Shown here one piece after another: positions 55,878 to 64,000 of a DNA stretch of 64,000 nucleotides. The DNA is from Arsenophonus nilaparvatae (GTDB lineage Bacteria > Pseudomonadota > Gammaproteobacteria > Enterobacterales > Enterobacteriaceae): the NCBI RefSeq assembly GCF_000757905.1, contig NZ_JRLH01000006.1; one strand, 5' to 3'. Position 1 is the stretch's first letter, and each line of letters begins with the position of its first letter. The notes beneath the pieces are model-generated. The model did not search any database. It saw only the letters and a list, made by a program, of their open reading frames with translations, and was not told where the DNA came from. The position numbers and the translations under genes are program-made.

Positions 55878-57023
55878 ATGGCAAAATTTTCAACTATTTT
55901 AATTCATGGTGGAAACCAGCTTGATAAAGCTAATAATGCGCTTTTCCCCACTATCACCACAGCAAGTAGTTTTATTCAACAAAATATTGATGTAAATGGT
56001 GAATTTAGCTACTCAAGAATTAAAAATCCAACTCGCTATGCATACGAAACGTTACTTGCCGATATTGAAAAGGGTATTTATGCTACCGCAACCGCATCGG
56101 GTGTCGCTGCAACATTACTAATATTAAATTTACTACCACAAAACTCTCATATTATTGCCATGCAAGGGGTCTATGGCGGTACTTACCGTATATTTGAAAA
56201 GTTAATCAAAGAAACAAGTGGCCATCAAGTTGATTATATTGATCTCAATAATCTCCAACTAGTCAAACAGCATTTACGCAATAATACCCGTCTGATTTGG
56301 ATAGAAAGCCCTACTAATCCGCTATTAGAACTTGTTGATATCAGTAAAATTTGTCAGTTGGCAAAAGAAAATAACATCATAACCTGTGTCGATAATACTT
56401 TTGCTACTGCCTGGAATCAAAAACCCCTTGAATTAGGCGCTGATATTGTCATGTTGTCTACCAGTAAATACATAGGCGGACACTCAGACTTGATCGGTGG
56501 CGCCGTTATCACTAATCAATCTACAATAGCCGATAAAATTGATGCTATTAAAACAACCATCGGTGCTATTGCTTCACCTTTTGATGCTTATCTTGCATTA
56601 AGGGGATTAAAAACTTTAGATCTTCGCATGACAAGACAATGCGCTAATGCACTGACAATTGCCAAGTTTTTAAATAATCATCGTAATATCACAAAAGTAT
56701 ACTATCCAGGGCTATCAGATAATCCCCAGTATCATATTTGTCAGACACAAATGAAAACTGGTGGCGCTGTTGTTACCATTAACATTAATGGCAATCGAGA
56801 TAACGTAAAAAATATTATCAGCAAATTGCAATATTTTGTTCTGGCCGAGTCATTAGGTGGTGTTGAAAGCATGGTAAATCATTCAGCAACCATGTCCCAT
56901 GCCGCTATGACTGAAGATGAAAGAGTAAAAATGGGCATTTACAATACAACATTACGTTTATCCGTAGGGATAGAAGATATTGACGATCTAATTAACGATT
57001 TAGAGCAAGCACTTAATTTTTAA
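55878..57023 (+). CDS. Cys/Met-metabolism PLP enzyme (cystathionine gamma-synthase/lyase family)
   Basis: 381 residues. The family signature with the PLP lysine is in VMLSTSKYIGGHSDLIGGAV. The phosphate-binding Tyr and Arg are in FSYSRIKNPTRYAYE, and the Tyr stacking on PLP is in MQGVYGGTYRIFE. The family includes cystathionine gamma-synthase, beta- and gamma-lyases and methionine gamma-lyase, and sequence alone does not decide between them. AAGGAT ribosome site. A membrane antiporter-like gene follows at 26 bp, suggesting an operon in which the transporter imports or exports the substrate or product. Confidence 0.85.
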   Translation: MAKFSTILIHGGNQLDKANNALFPTITTASSFIQQNIDVNGEFSYSRIKNPTRYAYETLLADIEKGIYATATASGVAATLLILNLLPQNSHIIAMQGVYGGTYRIFEKLIKETSGHQVDYIDLNNLQLVKQHLRNNTRLIWIESPTNPLLELVDISKICQLAKENNIITCVDNTFATAWNQKPLELGADIVMLSTSKYIGGHSDLIGGAVITNQSTIADKIDAIKTTIGAIASPFDAYLALRGLKTLDLRMTRQCANALTIAKFLNNHRNITKVYYPGLSDNPQYHICQTQMKTGGAVVTININGNRDNVKNIISKLQYFVLAESLGGVESMVNHSATMSHAAMTEDERVKMGIYNTTLRLSVGIEDIDDLINDLEQALNF

Positions 57024-57049
57024 TACTCAGCTAGAGACAGGGTATCGCA

Positions 57050-58468
57050 ATGAATGACTACGGAATTTGGACAGTAATTACGCCGCTTATCACTATTATA
57101 CTCGCGATAATAACACGTCAAGTAATCTTATCATTATTGATAGGTATTTTAGTTGGTTATACCGTTATTAACGATCACAATATTTTGTTAGGCATTCAAG
57201 CAACACTAACAGGAATTATTGCTACTTTTGCCTCCCCCGGCAATACACAAACTATTATTTTTATTTTGTTAATTGGCGGAATTATGCGGTTAATTAGCGT
57301 CACCGGCGGTGTTAGAAGTTTAGTATATTTACTAACCAATAAAACGCGTTTAATAAAAAATAAAAAAGCAATTCAACTGCTAGCCATGTTTATTTCAATA
57401 ATCATTTTTATTGAGAGTTCTATTAATCAATTAGTCGCTGGTGCTTCCACTAAAAATATTGCTAGATATTATGGTGTTTCCGCAGAAAAAATGGCCTATA
57501 TTATTCAAACCTCTGGTGTCTCTGTATGTTCTTCTGTCATGATCAATGGTTGGGGAGCAGCCATGATGGGGGTTATTGGCGTACAAATCTCTAAAGGTTT
57601 TATTTCTGGCGAACCATTCGAAATTCTTGCTACCGCTATGCCATATAATATTATGGCTTGGTTATCACTAGCTTCAGTACTATTTTATATCCTCACCGAT
57701 TATTCATGGGGGCCGATGAAAATAGCTGAACAAAAAGCGATTGCCAATCAACATCGATCTCATCAGCTATCTTCCATTACTGATGAGGAAGTCATTGATC
57801 ATCCAGCAACCAACACTGTATTGAACTTTTTTATTCCTATTCTGGCAACAGTTTTAATGGTACCTATCGCTCTATATATCACCGGTAATGGCGAGTTCAC
57901 TAAAGGCAGTGGCTCAACCTCAGTTTACTGGGCAGTTATGTTTGGTACTTTAGTCTCGTTTATCTGGTTTTTAGCCCGCCGCATTTTGACGATCGAAAGT
58001 TTCTTTAAGGAAATTTATATCGGTTACGCCAGCATGATCAAAATTAGCTCAGTGATGATTTTAGCTTTTTTAATGGGCAATGTTTCTGCCGATCTTAATA
58101 CTGGTGCTTATATTGCACAAATTTCTTCAGGCGTGTTGCCGGCAGGGTTTTCGATAGCTTTCATTTTCTTAATCAGCGCTATCATGTCATTAGCAACCGG
58201 CACTTCATGGGGAACTTTTGCTATTATGATCCCAATTGGCGTGCAATTAGCGCTTTCCGTTAATATGCCTACCGAATTAATGATCGGAGCAGCAATTACC
58301 GGCTCGATTTTTGGTGATATGACTTCGCCAATTTCTAGCGACGCCATCGTTGCTTCAATGGCGACTGATTGCGATCATATTGAACATATCAGAACCCAGA
58401 TGCCTTATGCTATTGTTACCGCAATAATCGTATTAATTATTTATCTCTATTTAGGATTCAGCCAATAA
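57050..58468 (+). CDS. NhaC-family Na+/H+ antiporter-like membrane protein
   Basis: 472 residues with about twelve membrane helices. Conserved NhaC-type stretches include FIESSINQLVAGASTKNIAR, SVCSSVMINGWGAAMMGVIG and TGTSWGTFAIMIPIG followed by GSIFGDMTSPISSD. The family contains sodium/proton and some amino-acid or malate/lactate antiporters. Pairing with a sulfur-amino-acid enzyme hints at an organic-acid or amino-acid substrate here rather than sodium homeostasis alone; this is inference. Confidence 0.8.
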   Translation: MNDYGIWTVITPLITIILAIITRQVILSLLIGILVGYTVINDHNILLGIQATLTGIIATFASPGNTQTIIFILLIGGIMRLISVTGGVRSLVYLLTNKTRLIKNKKAIQLLAMFISIIIFIESSINQLVAGASTKNIARYYGVSAEKMAYIIQTSGVSVCSSVMINGWGAAMMGVIGVQISKGFISGEPFEILATAMPYNIMAWLSLASVLFYILTDYSWGPMKIAEQKAIANQHRSHQLSSITDEEVIDHPATNTVLNFFIPILATVLMVPIALYITGNGEFTKGSGSTSVYWAVMFGTLVSFIWFLARRILTIESFFKEIYIGYASMIKISSVMILAFLMGNVSADLNTGAYIAQISSGVLPAGFSIAFIFLISAIMSLATGTSWGTFAIMIPIGVQLALSVNMPTELMIGAAITGSIFGDMTSPISSDAIVASMATDCDHIEHIRTQMPYAIVTAIIVLIIYLYLGFSQ

Positions 58469-58610
58469 GACAAAATGGCATGCATAGAGAAACAGCGCTA
58501 TCAATAAAGATGTAAGATGAATTAATAGCATTTATAATACGATGCAAATATTATTATTAAAAAAATTATATGATTAATTATAATTTATGTAACAATAGCA
58601 AGGAGAAGGT

Positions 58611-59588
58611 GTGCAATATCAACAGCCTATTCGTCGTTTAAGGCGATTACGTCAAACAGAAACAGTTCGCGCTTTATTTAAAGAAACAATTTTAACGCTA
58701 AATGATCTTATATTGCCCCTTTTCGTGGAAGAAGAAATTAAAGATTATCAGCCTATTGCAACTATGCCTGGGGTTTTTCGTATCCCGGAACACAAATTAC
58801 CTTATGAAATCGAACGGATCGCTAAAGCCGGGCTCAAGTCAGTGATGTTATTTGGTATTTCCCATCATCTTGACGAAACAGGTAGCGATAGCTGGCAAGA
58901 GAATGGTTTAGTTGCCCGTATGTCAAAAGCCTGCAAGGATAGCGTACCCGATATGCTAGTCATGTCAGATACTTGTTTTTGTGAATACACCTCCCACGGC
59001 CACTGTGGTGTTTTAGGTAGCAATGGCGTTGATAATGACGCAACATTACTCAACCTCGGCCGACAAGCAGTCACTGCGGCAAATGCTGGTGCTGATTTTA
59101 TTGCGCCCTCTGCCGCAATGGACGGGCAAGTCAGGGCAATTCGTGAGGCGCTGGATAAAGCCGGTTTTACTAACACCGGTATTATGTCCTATTCAACCAA
59201 ATTTGCATCTAACCTTTATGGCCCTTTTCGCGAAGCGGCAGGCTCTTGCTTAATTGGTGATCGCAAAAGTTATCAAATGGATCCAATGAATCGTCATGAA
59301 GCAATTAGAGAATCATTGATAGATGAGCAAGAAGGCGCTGACGTTTTAATGATAAAACCTGCTGGTGCTTATCTCGATATTATTCGTGATATTCGTGAGC
59401 GAACTGAACTGCCATTAGCAGCTTACCAGGTCAGCGGTGAATATGCCCAAATTAAATTTGCTGCTCAAGCAGGCGCGATTAATGAAATCGATGTTGCGCT
59501 AGAAACATTAGGTGCCATCAAACGTGCCGGTGCTAATCTGATTTTGAGCTATTTTGCGTTAGATTTAGCAGAAAAAGAGTGTCTTTAA
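58611..59588 (+). CDS. hemB: Delta-aminolevulinic acid dehydratase (porphobilinogen synthase)
   Basis: 325 residues, close to E. coli HemB (324). It condenses two 5-aminolevulinate molecules to porphobilinogen in haem synthesis. Zinc-binding Cys cluster DTCFCEYTSHGHCG, Schiff-base lysines in SYSTKFASNLYGPF and MIKPAGAYLDI are all present. GTG start with AGGAGAAGG just upstream. Intact housekeeping gene, convergent with crcB. Confidence 0.97.
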   Translation: MQYQQPIRRLRRLRQTETVRALFKETILTLNDLILPLFVEEEIKDYQPIATMPGVFRIPEHKLPYEIERIAKAGLKSVMLFGISHHLDETGSDSWQENGLVARMSKACKDSVPDMLVMSDTCFCEYTSHGHCGVLGSNGVDNDATLLNLGRQAVTAANAGADFIAPSAAMDGQVRAIREALDKAGFTNTGIMSYSTKFASNLYGPFREAAGSCLIGDRKSYQMDPMNRHEAIRESLIDEQEGADVLMIKPAGAYLDIIRDIRERTELPLAAYQVSGEYAQIKFAAQAGAINEIDVALETLGAIKRAGANLILSYFALDLAEKECL

Positions 59589-59599
59589 GCAATTTAGGT

Positions 59600-59614
59600 T
59601 GACAAAAATTGTCA
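59600..59614. terminator. Short hairpin between convergent hemB and crcB
   Basis: TGACAA / TTGTCA with a 3-nt loop, between the two stops. It is small and without a clear T-tract, so it is only a candidate shared terminator. Confidence 0.3.
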
Positions 59615-59618
59615 GATA

Positions 59619-60002
59619 CTAGCGATTCTGAATTAATTGATAAATCACTATACCAAGGTAAGTTACCAATAAGGTACTAACCACATGAATTAAGATTTCC
59701 AAAAATCCATGATAGTAGCGCTGTTGCTGAAAGGAGAGCATAACTTCCAATGAAAAGGTAGAAAAAGTTGATAAACCACCACAAAAACCGGTCATTACCA
59801 TCAATCGCCACTCAGGTGATAGGGTATAATGGTTAGCAAAATAAGCAAAAGCAAGACCTAATATAAAACTAGCAATAACATTTGACAGATAAGTCCCTAA
59901 TGGTAAAAGTGCAATTAATGGATTTAATTTGGTTGACAAAAGCCAACGTGAGATACCACCAAGCGCAGAGCCTATTGAGATCGCCAAAAAGATTTTAATC
60001 AT
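59619..60002 (-). CDS. crcB: Fluoride ion channel CrcB (Fluc)
   Basis: 127 residues with four membrane helices. The Fluc signature GGISRWLLS and the conserved GFCGGLSTFSTFS motif, whose Phe residues line the pore, are present. It exports fluoride as a dual-topology dimer. No fluoride riboswitch is recognisable upstream. Confidence 0.95.
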   Translation of the reverse strand: MIKIFLAISIGSALGGISRWLLSTKLNPLIALLPLGTYLSNVIASFILGLAFAYFANHYTLSPEWRLMVMTGFCGGLSTFSTFSLEVMLSFQQQRYYHGFLEILIHVVSTLLVTYLGIVIYQLIQNR

Positions 60003-60227
60003 AAATTTATTTCATCCAATAGAACACATCATCAGCAATATTTTGTGCCATTTTTTCTATAGTAGCAATCGCCTTGATATAACAAATAATTAATAGTAAA
60101 TAATACAATAATAATTTATTAGTATTCCCAATAGCTGGAAATTATGCCACCCTACCGCCTAAATTCACGTCTTTGATCGCATTAATCGTGATAAGTTAAA
60201 ATGACTTAAAGTGTATACCTCAATACA
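60003..60227. other. Region between crcB and the IS5 element
   Basis: AT-rich, no gene. It was checked in all frames for the missing 3' end of the fimbrial gene cut by the IS element; none was found. Confidence 0.55.
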
Positions 60228-61475
60228 GGGCACCTCGAAAAACCTAACCAGAGTTTGATTTCGCAGATAAAATTATCGAAAACTGACCTATTGCCCTGAC
60301 CACCATGCAGAAAAGAAACGCCATTAAGTATGACCTCCTTGCAGACCAGTATCACCTACAGACGATTGACCAGTTGGTCGACCCTCTGGTCAAGATCGAA
60401 ACCTGTATAGACTTTGCGCATCTGGCAGCGGAAATCGACCATGTGGTACCACGCCCTGTCAGCAAAAAAGGAGGACGTCCACCATTTCCAACCGAGACCA
60501 TGGTTCGCATTTTAGTTCTAAAGCGTATCTACAACCTGTCTGACGAGCAGATGGAGTACCAGCTTTTGGACAGAATGAGCTTCAAGCGTTTCTGTGGGTT
60601 GCTCCATGCCATCAATATACCTGACCGTACCACTGTGTGGACGTTCGAGAACAGGATCGGTGAAGCTGGTGCTAAAGCCATTTTCGATGGTGTAACCTCA
60701 CAGCTTTTGAAGAAAGGCTTTATAGCTCGGGGAGGCCAAATCATCGATGCCACCTTGGTACCTGCTCCGAAGCAGTCGTTCACGAAGGACGAAAAGGAGC
60801 AACTCAAGCAGGAAGCGATACCTGCTCATTGGAAACCAACCAAGCGGCGGCAAAAAGATTTAGACGCCACGTGGACTAAAAAACACGGTAAGAGCCATTA
60901 TGGCTATAAGCTTTCTGTGAACATGGACAAGAAGTACAAGTTCATCAGAAAAATCGTCACCGATACGGCCAGCACTCACGACAGTCAGCATTTCGAGAGG
61001 GTCATCGACAAGGCCAACACCAACCGTAATATCTACGCCGACCGAGGCTATCCCTCTGCGGAACGGGAAGCTTGGCTCAAGGCAAACGGCTATAGGAGCC
61101 AGATTCAGCGTAAAGGCCATCGAAATAAACCGTTGTCCAAGACTCAGCAAGGGCGCAACCACCGGATTGCAAAGATTAGGGCACGGGTTGAACATGCATT
61201 CGCGGCGATGGAACAAATGGGTAGAAAACTGATCCGTACCATTGGGCAAGTGCGCGCTAATTTTGCCATGACGATGATGGCAGCATGTTACAACCTAAAG
61301 CGGTTGGCGTACTTCCAGCGTACCGGCATCTTAGCTTTTTAACGCCCAGAATGGACAAAATGACACTGTCCATGGCAATGGACGGTAGGATTAGTAGCGG
61401 GGGGATCAAAAAACATCTAATTATTTAGAGACAAGCCGGAGAGCCATTGAAGATTTCGAGTTTTTCGAGGTGCCC
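60228..61475 (+). mobile_element. IS5-family insertion sequence
   Basis: Bounded by inverted repeats GGGCACCTCGAAAAAC at 60228 and its complement ending at 61475, total 1,248 bp. It carries one transposase gene and has higher G+C than the surrounding DNA. No target-site duplication: left flank ends ATACA, right flank begins AGGTG. It truncates the fimbrial gene at its right border. Confidence 0.9.
60305..61342 (+). CDS. IS5-family transposase
   Basis: 345 residues. N-terminal DNA-binding segment, then a DDE domain: first Asp in GQIIDATLVPAPK, second Asp in IYADRGYPSAER and the Glu in RARVEHAFAAMEQ, followed by the RTIGQVRANFAMT region of the family. Frame is complete with no stop, so transposition is plausible. 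Codon use is clearly more G+C-rich than neighbours, which points to recent arrival. Confidence 0.95.
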   Translation: MQKRNAIKYDLLADQYHLQTIDQLVDPLVKIETCIDFAHLAAEIDHVVPRPVSKKGGRPPFPTETMVRILVLKRIYNLSDEQMEYQLLDRMSFKRFCGLLHAINIPDRTTVWTFENRIGEAGAKAIFDGVTSQLLKKGFIARGGQIIDATLVPAPKQSFTKDEKEQLKQEAIPAHWKPTKRRQKDLDATWTKKHGKSHYGYKLSVNMDKKYKFIRKIVTDTASTHDSQHFERVIDKANTNRNIYADRGYPSAEREAWLKANGYRSQIQRKGHRNKPLSKTQQGRNHRIAKIRARVEHAFAAMEQMGRKLIRTIGQVRANFAMTMMAACYNLKRLAYFQRTGILAF

Positions 61476-62249
61476 AGGTGTATTATTAGCAAAAATTTGA
61501 ATCCCAACCCCTGTTGCTGTCGAATTTGTATCAGCCGGTATAACGCCATTTGAATTTCCTCCTTGCCAGGTAATATAGGCTTGATTAACATCTTTACAGT
61601 TTACCTCAATATTAAAAGTCCGCTCTCCGGTGGTGCTGCCTTTACCTCTAAAATCTTTTTTAAATACTGTTCCCATCTGAACATTCAATTTTGGTGTTTT
61701 TACTATGCAAGAATGCTCTTTAATTTTTATGCCAGCAATATTATAAGTAAATAATATTTCATCGGTATCTTGTTTGTTTTCATCACGACGTGCTAGTGTT
61801 ATTTTTATTGGATTTATTCTCCCCGATTGAAAGCCAGGATAAATACGAAGACTAAAATGACCAATAAACACGCGTTTATTACCGATCCTTCTATATTTAT
61901 CAGTATGTATTCTTCTTAAAGAGCCGTTTCGATTTCGTTCCAAACTAAAAATAAATTTCACTCCTTTAAGATTAGTATTATAAATATTTCCACTAACAGA
62001 GCCAACGCCATCAATAGATCTAACATAGATATATTGATTATGTTTACCTTTACAATTTACGCTAATCGGACTACCCCTTTCTTCTATATCATAGGGGAGT
62101 GTTTTTTTATTAACGTCAATAGATATTTCATTAAATGTAATATTTTCTACTTCTTTATCAACCAAACATGCAGCTGCAATAGTGAATTGGCTATAATTAA
62201 TTATTAATATAAAAATTATCAATGAAGCTATATTAAAATTAAATATCAT
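61425..62249 (-). pseudogene. Fimbrial tip/adhesin protein truncated by IS5
   Basis: Host-encoded sequence runs from 62249 to 61476 and the last ~16 residues (from GHLEKLEIFNGSP) come from the IS element. A signal peptide (LIIFILIINYSQFTIAAA) precedes two domains. The first is unidentified. The second is pilin-like: SCIVKTPKLNVQMGTVFKKD, then FNIEVNCKDVNQAYITW and ATGVGIQIFANNT, where family members continue some 40-60 residues to the terminal beta-strand needed for chaperone and subunit contact. Two domains suggest a tip adhesin. It starts 17 bp after the usher gene. Loss of the last strand should prevent folding. Confidence 0.8.
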
Positions 62250-62266
62250 ATAATCCCTATTATATT

Positions 62267-64000
62267 TTATGCTGAAAAATGACTAAGCTTATAGCAATTG
62301 GCATTCATTTCTAATATATCTGATTCTCTTGGTAATTTAGAAAGATCTACTTTGACATAACATTGCTGTTTTTCACCCTTTCCCCATTGAACTCTTATTT
62401 TGGCTAAATCAGGTACTGCATTTAAATACAATTCACCATCATCACCAACAATACCATGGCTATCACCATCAATTAATGTGGCGATAGCACCAAAAGGGAC
62501 GGGCTTATTATTTTGGGATAATTTGACCAATATACGATTACCGCGACGCACATGAAAATTAACCTTTGCTACCGCTCCTCGAGTTGGTACCACTTTTTGC
62601 ACCGGATTATCAATATCTACCCCATTGGCTAATGATTCAGTATCAAGCGTAATATAGTTATAATTATATGGTTCGCTATAGGGGATCACCGCATAGCCTC
62701 GTCCATCTGTTTTAACACCACGATGATTTAATATTTTAGTTTCTACCGCACCATCGGCTTTAACTAATATAACCGTCTCCCCTAATGGTTGAGAAAAAAC
62801 AATACCATTTCGATGAACAATAACACCACCTGAAAGCCCATAATTAAATGAACGATCGTTATTATTATAATTATATCCTACATTCATACGAGCCAAACTA
62901 TTGGTATAATTCAAAGAAATACCGCCACCAAATTCTTTTAAACTTGTATAATTGTTATCAACCCGAACATTATATAATAAATCATCGTTATCAGATAAAC
63001 TGCCATTAATGGCTAATTGTTGCCCATTTATTGTATTATTATTAATATTATAAGTGATCCAGCCGCTAGGTAACCATTTACTAAATGGAACAGAAACATT
63101 AAATGCTATTTGTTTATCCTTATTTTCAGTAGATTCATCATTATTATTAAAAAATAAATTTAATCCAAAGGTAATATCAGCAATATTAATATTATATCCG
63201 GCAGAAAATGACTGCGTAGTGCCTTTTTTTCGACGATAATTCTGCCAATAAGCAGAAAAATAAAAATTACCAAAATCTTCCAGATTTTGATTGAGCGTAA
63301 ACTGAAATTGGCTAAGTTTATTTTGTCCATTTTCGGCATCCTGTTTTCTTAAAGGTCTATTTACTTCAGGAAAAGAATAATATTCAGAGCTAGTATAAAG
63401 ATTTGCCGAAAAATTAAAGGATGTTCCTATTTCATCAATACTTTTTTCATATTGAATTTTATAAGATTGTCCTTTTTTATGTTTATTATTAGGCAAATTT
63501 GCATCAGCAAATACTACATTAAAAAAAAAGGCACCAAAATCATCTAAACCTAACCCGAAACCAAGGGAAAGAGATAAATAATTTTCTGCAGCCTGGATAC
63601 CAGATAATAAACTTAATCGATTAGAAACCCCATATATTGATGCTAATTCGCTAAAATAGGGTTTATAAAAATTTGATTTCGAATTAGCATAGCGTCCCAA
63701 GGTAAACTGATACTTTAATTTTCCTTCTCGTTGCATTATTGGCACTGATGAAAATGGCTGAATGAATTTTGTTTGTTTGCCATTATCTTCCGTGACTGTA
63801 ACATGCAAATTACCAGAACCATATATTGCATAAAGATCGGTGATCACAAAGGGACCTGGCGGAACATAATTTTCATAAATGATATAATTGTTTTGTCGAA
63901 CCGTAACGCGTGCGTTTGTTTGCGCTATTCCTCTAATAACCGGCGCAAAATCACGTTGACTAGTTGGTAACATTAAATCATCTGAGATAATTGACGCACC
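62267..64000 (-). CDS. Fimbrial outer-membrane usher (chaperone/usher pathway), 5' end outside window
   Basis: The frame is open to the right edge (…GASIISDDLMLPTSQRDF at the edge side), so the N-terminal domain lies beyond 64000. Present are the end of the N-terminal region, the beta-barrel, the plug-type segment (APVIRGIAQTNARVTVRQNN; YENYVPPGPFVITDLYAIYG) and C-terminal domains with ushers' VVPTRGAVAKVNFHVRRGNR. Ushers assemble pilus subunits across the outer membrane. The coding frame here is intact, but the following tip-protein gene is broken, so the fimbria may be defective. Confidence 0.92.
   Translation of the reverse strand, partial: GASIISDDLMLPTSQRDFAPVIRGIAQTNARVTVRQNNYIIYENYVPPGPFVITDLYAIYGSGNLHVTVTEDNGKQTKFIQPFSSVPIMQREGKLKYQFTLGRYANSKSNFYKPYFSELASIYGVSNRLSLLSGIQAAENYLSLSLGFGLGLDDFGAFFFNVVFADANLPNNKHKKGQSYKIQYEKSIDEIGTSFNFSANLYTSSEYYSFPEVNRPLRKQDAENGQNKLSQFQFTLNQNLEDFGNFYFSAYWQNYRRKKGTTQSFSAGYNINIADITFGLNLFFNNNDESTENKDKQIAFNVSVPFSKWLPSGWITYNINNNTINGQQLAINGSLSDNDDLLYNVRVDNNYTSLKEFGGGISLNYTNSLARMNVGYNYNNNDRSFNYGLSGGVIVHRNGIVFSQPLGETVILVKADGAVETKILNHRGVKTDGRGYAVIPYSEPYNYNYITLDTESLANGVDIDNPVQKVVPTRGAVAKVNFHVRRGNRILVKLSQNNKPVPFGAIATLIDGDSHGIVGDDGELYLNAVPDLAKIRVQWGKGEKQQCYVKVDLSKLPRESDILEMNANCYKLSHFSA

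Noticed and set aside
60003..60227. Possible fluoride riboswitch upstream of crcB
   Set aside because: The conserved pseudoknot sequences could not be found on the minus strand.
1..64000. tRNA, rRNA or prophage genes
   Set aside because: None recognised on either strand.

Overview
The window reads as the chromosome of an AT-rich, host-associated gammaproteobacterium. The conserved proteins (HemB, UmuDC, CrcB, the type III secretion proteins) are enterobacterial in character. The low G+C, the SPI-1/Ysa-type secretion island, the MrpJ-like regulator, the insertion sequences and several decaying effector genes together fit an insect symbiont of the Morganellaceae such as Arsenophonus. That assignment is an inference; no rRNA gene is present to test it.

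Layout. Positions 1-14104 (minus strand) hold two paralogous, very large effector-like genes. Each joins an N-terminal module, a hydrophobic region like that of dermonecrotic-toxin-type proteins, a pentapeptide-repeat beta-helix, and a C-terminus that closely resembles the SopA/NleL HECT-type E3 ubiquitin ligases of type III secretion systems. Both are broken: copy 1 by an in-frame stop and a 1-nt deletion, copy 2 by a 2-nt deletion and an extra G in a run of eight G. Between them lie two tandemly duplicated small RTX (calcium-binding nonapeptide) proteins. Next come umuDC with a LexA box (14444-16142), then a plus-strand four-gene unit of aminotransferase, zinc dehydrogenase, HAD phosphatase and MFS exporter (16782-20941) that looks like a small-molecule pathway. 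An IS91-type transposase gene (21568-22785) and a levansucrase (23191-24462) follow.

Positions 25005-54217 (minus strand) hold a 1396-residue putative toxin/effector with a C80-like His/Cys pair, an MrpJ-like regulator, and a complete SPI-1/Mxi/Ysa-class type III secretion island. Its order from the regulatory end is winged-helix regulator, AraC regulator, invG, invE, invA, invB, invC, invI, invJ, spaOPQRS, sicA, sipBCD, an unknown gene in the sipA position, iacP, prgHIJK, orgA, orgB, a 72-residue unknown and a candidate pilotin lipoprotein. All core parts appear intact. The island would therefore export translocators and could deliver effectors such as the 1396-residue protein and, when intact, the SopA-like ligases.

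After a 1.65-kb AT-rich gap, positions 55878-60002 carry a PLP sulfur-amino-acid enzyme with an NhaC-type antiporter, then hemB and, convergent to it, crcB. An IS5-family element (60228-61475) of visibly higher G+C truncates a fimbrial tip-protein gene. The matching chaperone/usher-type usher gene runs off the right edge.
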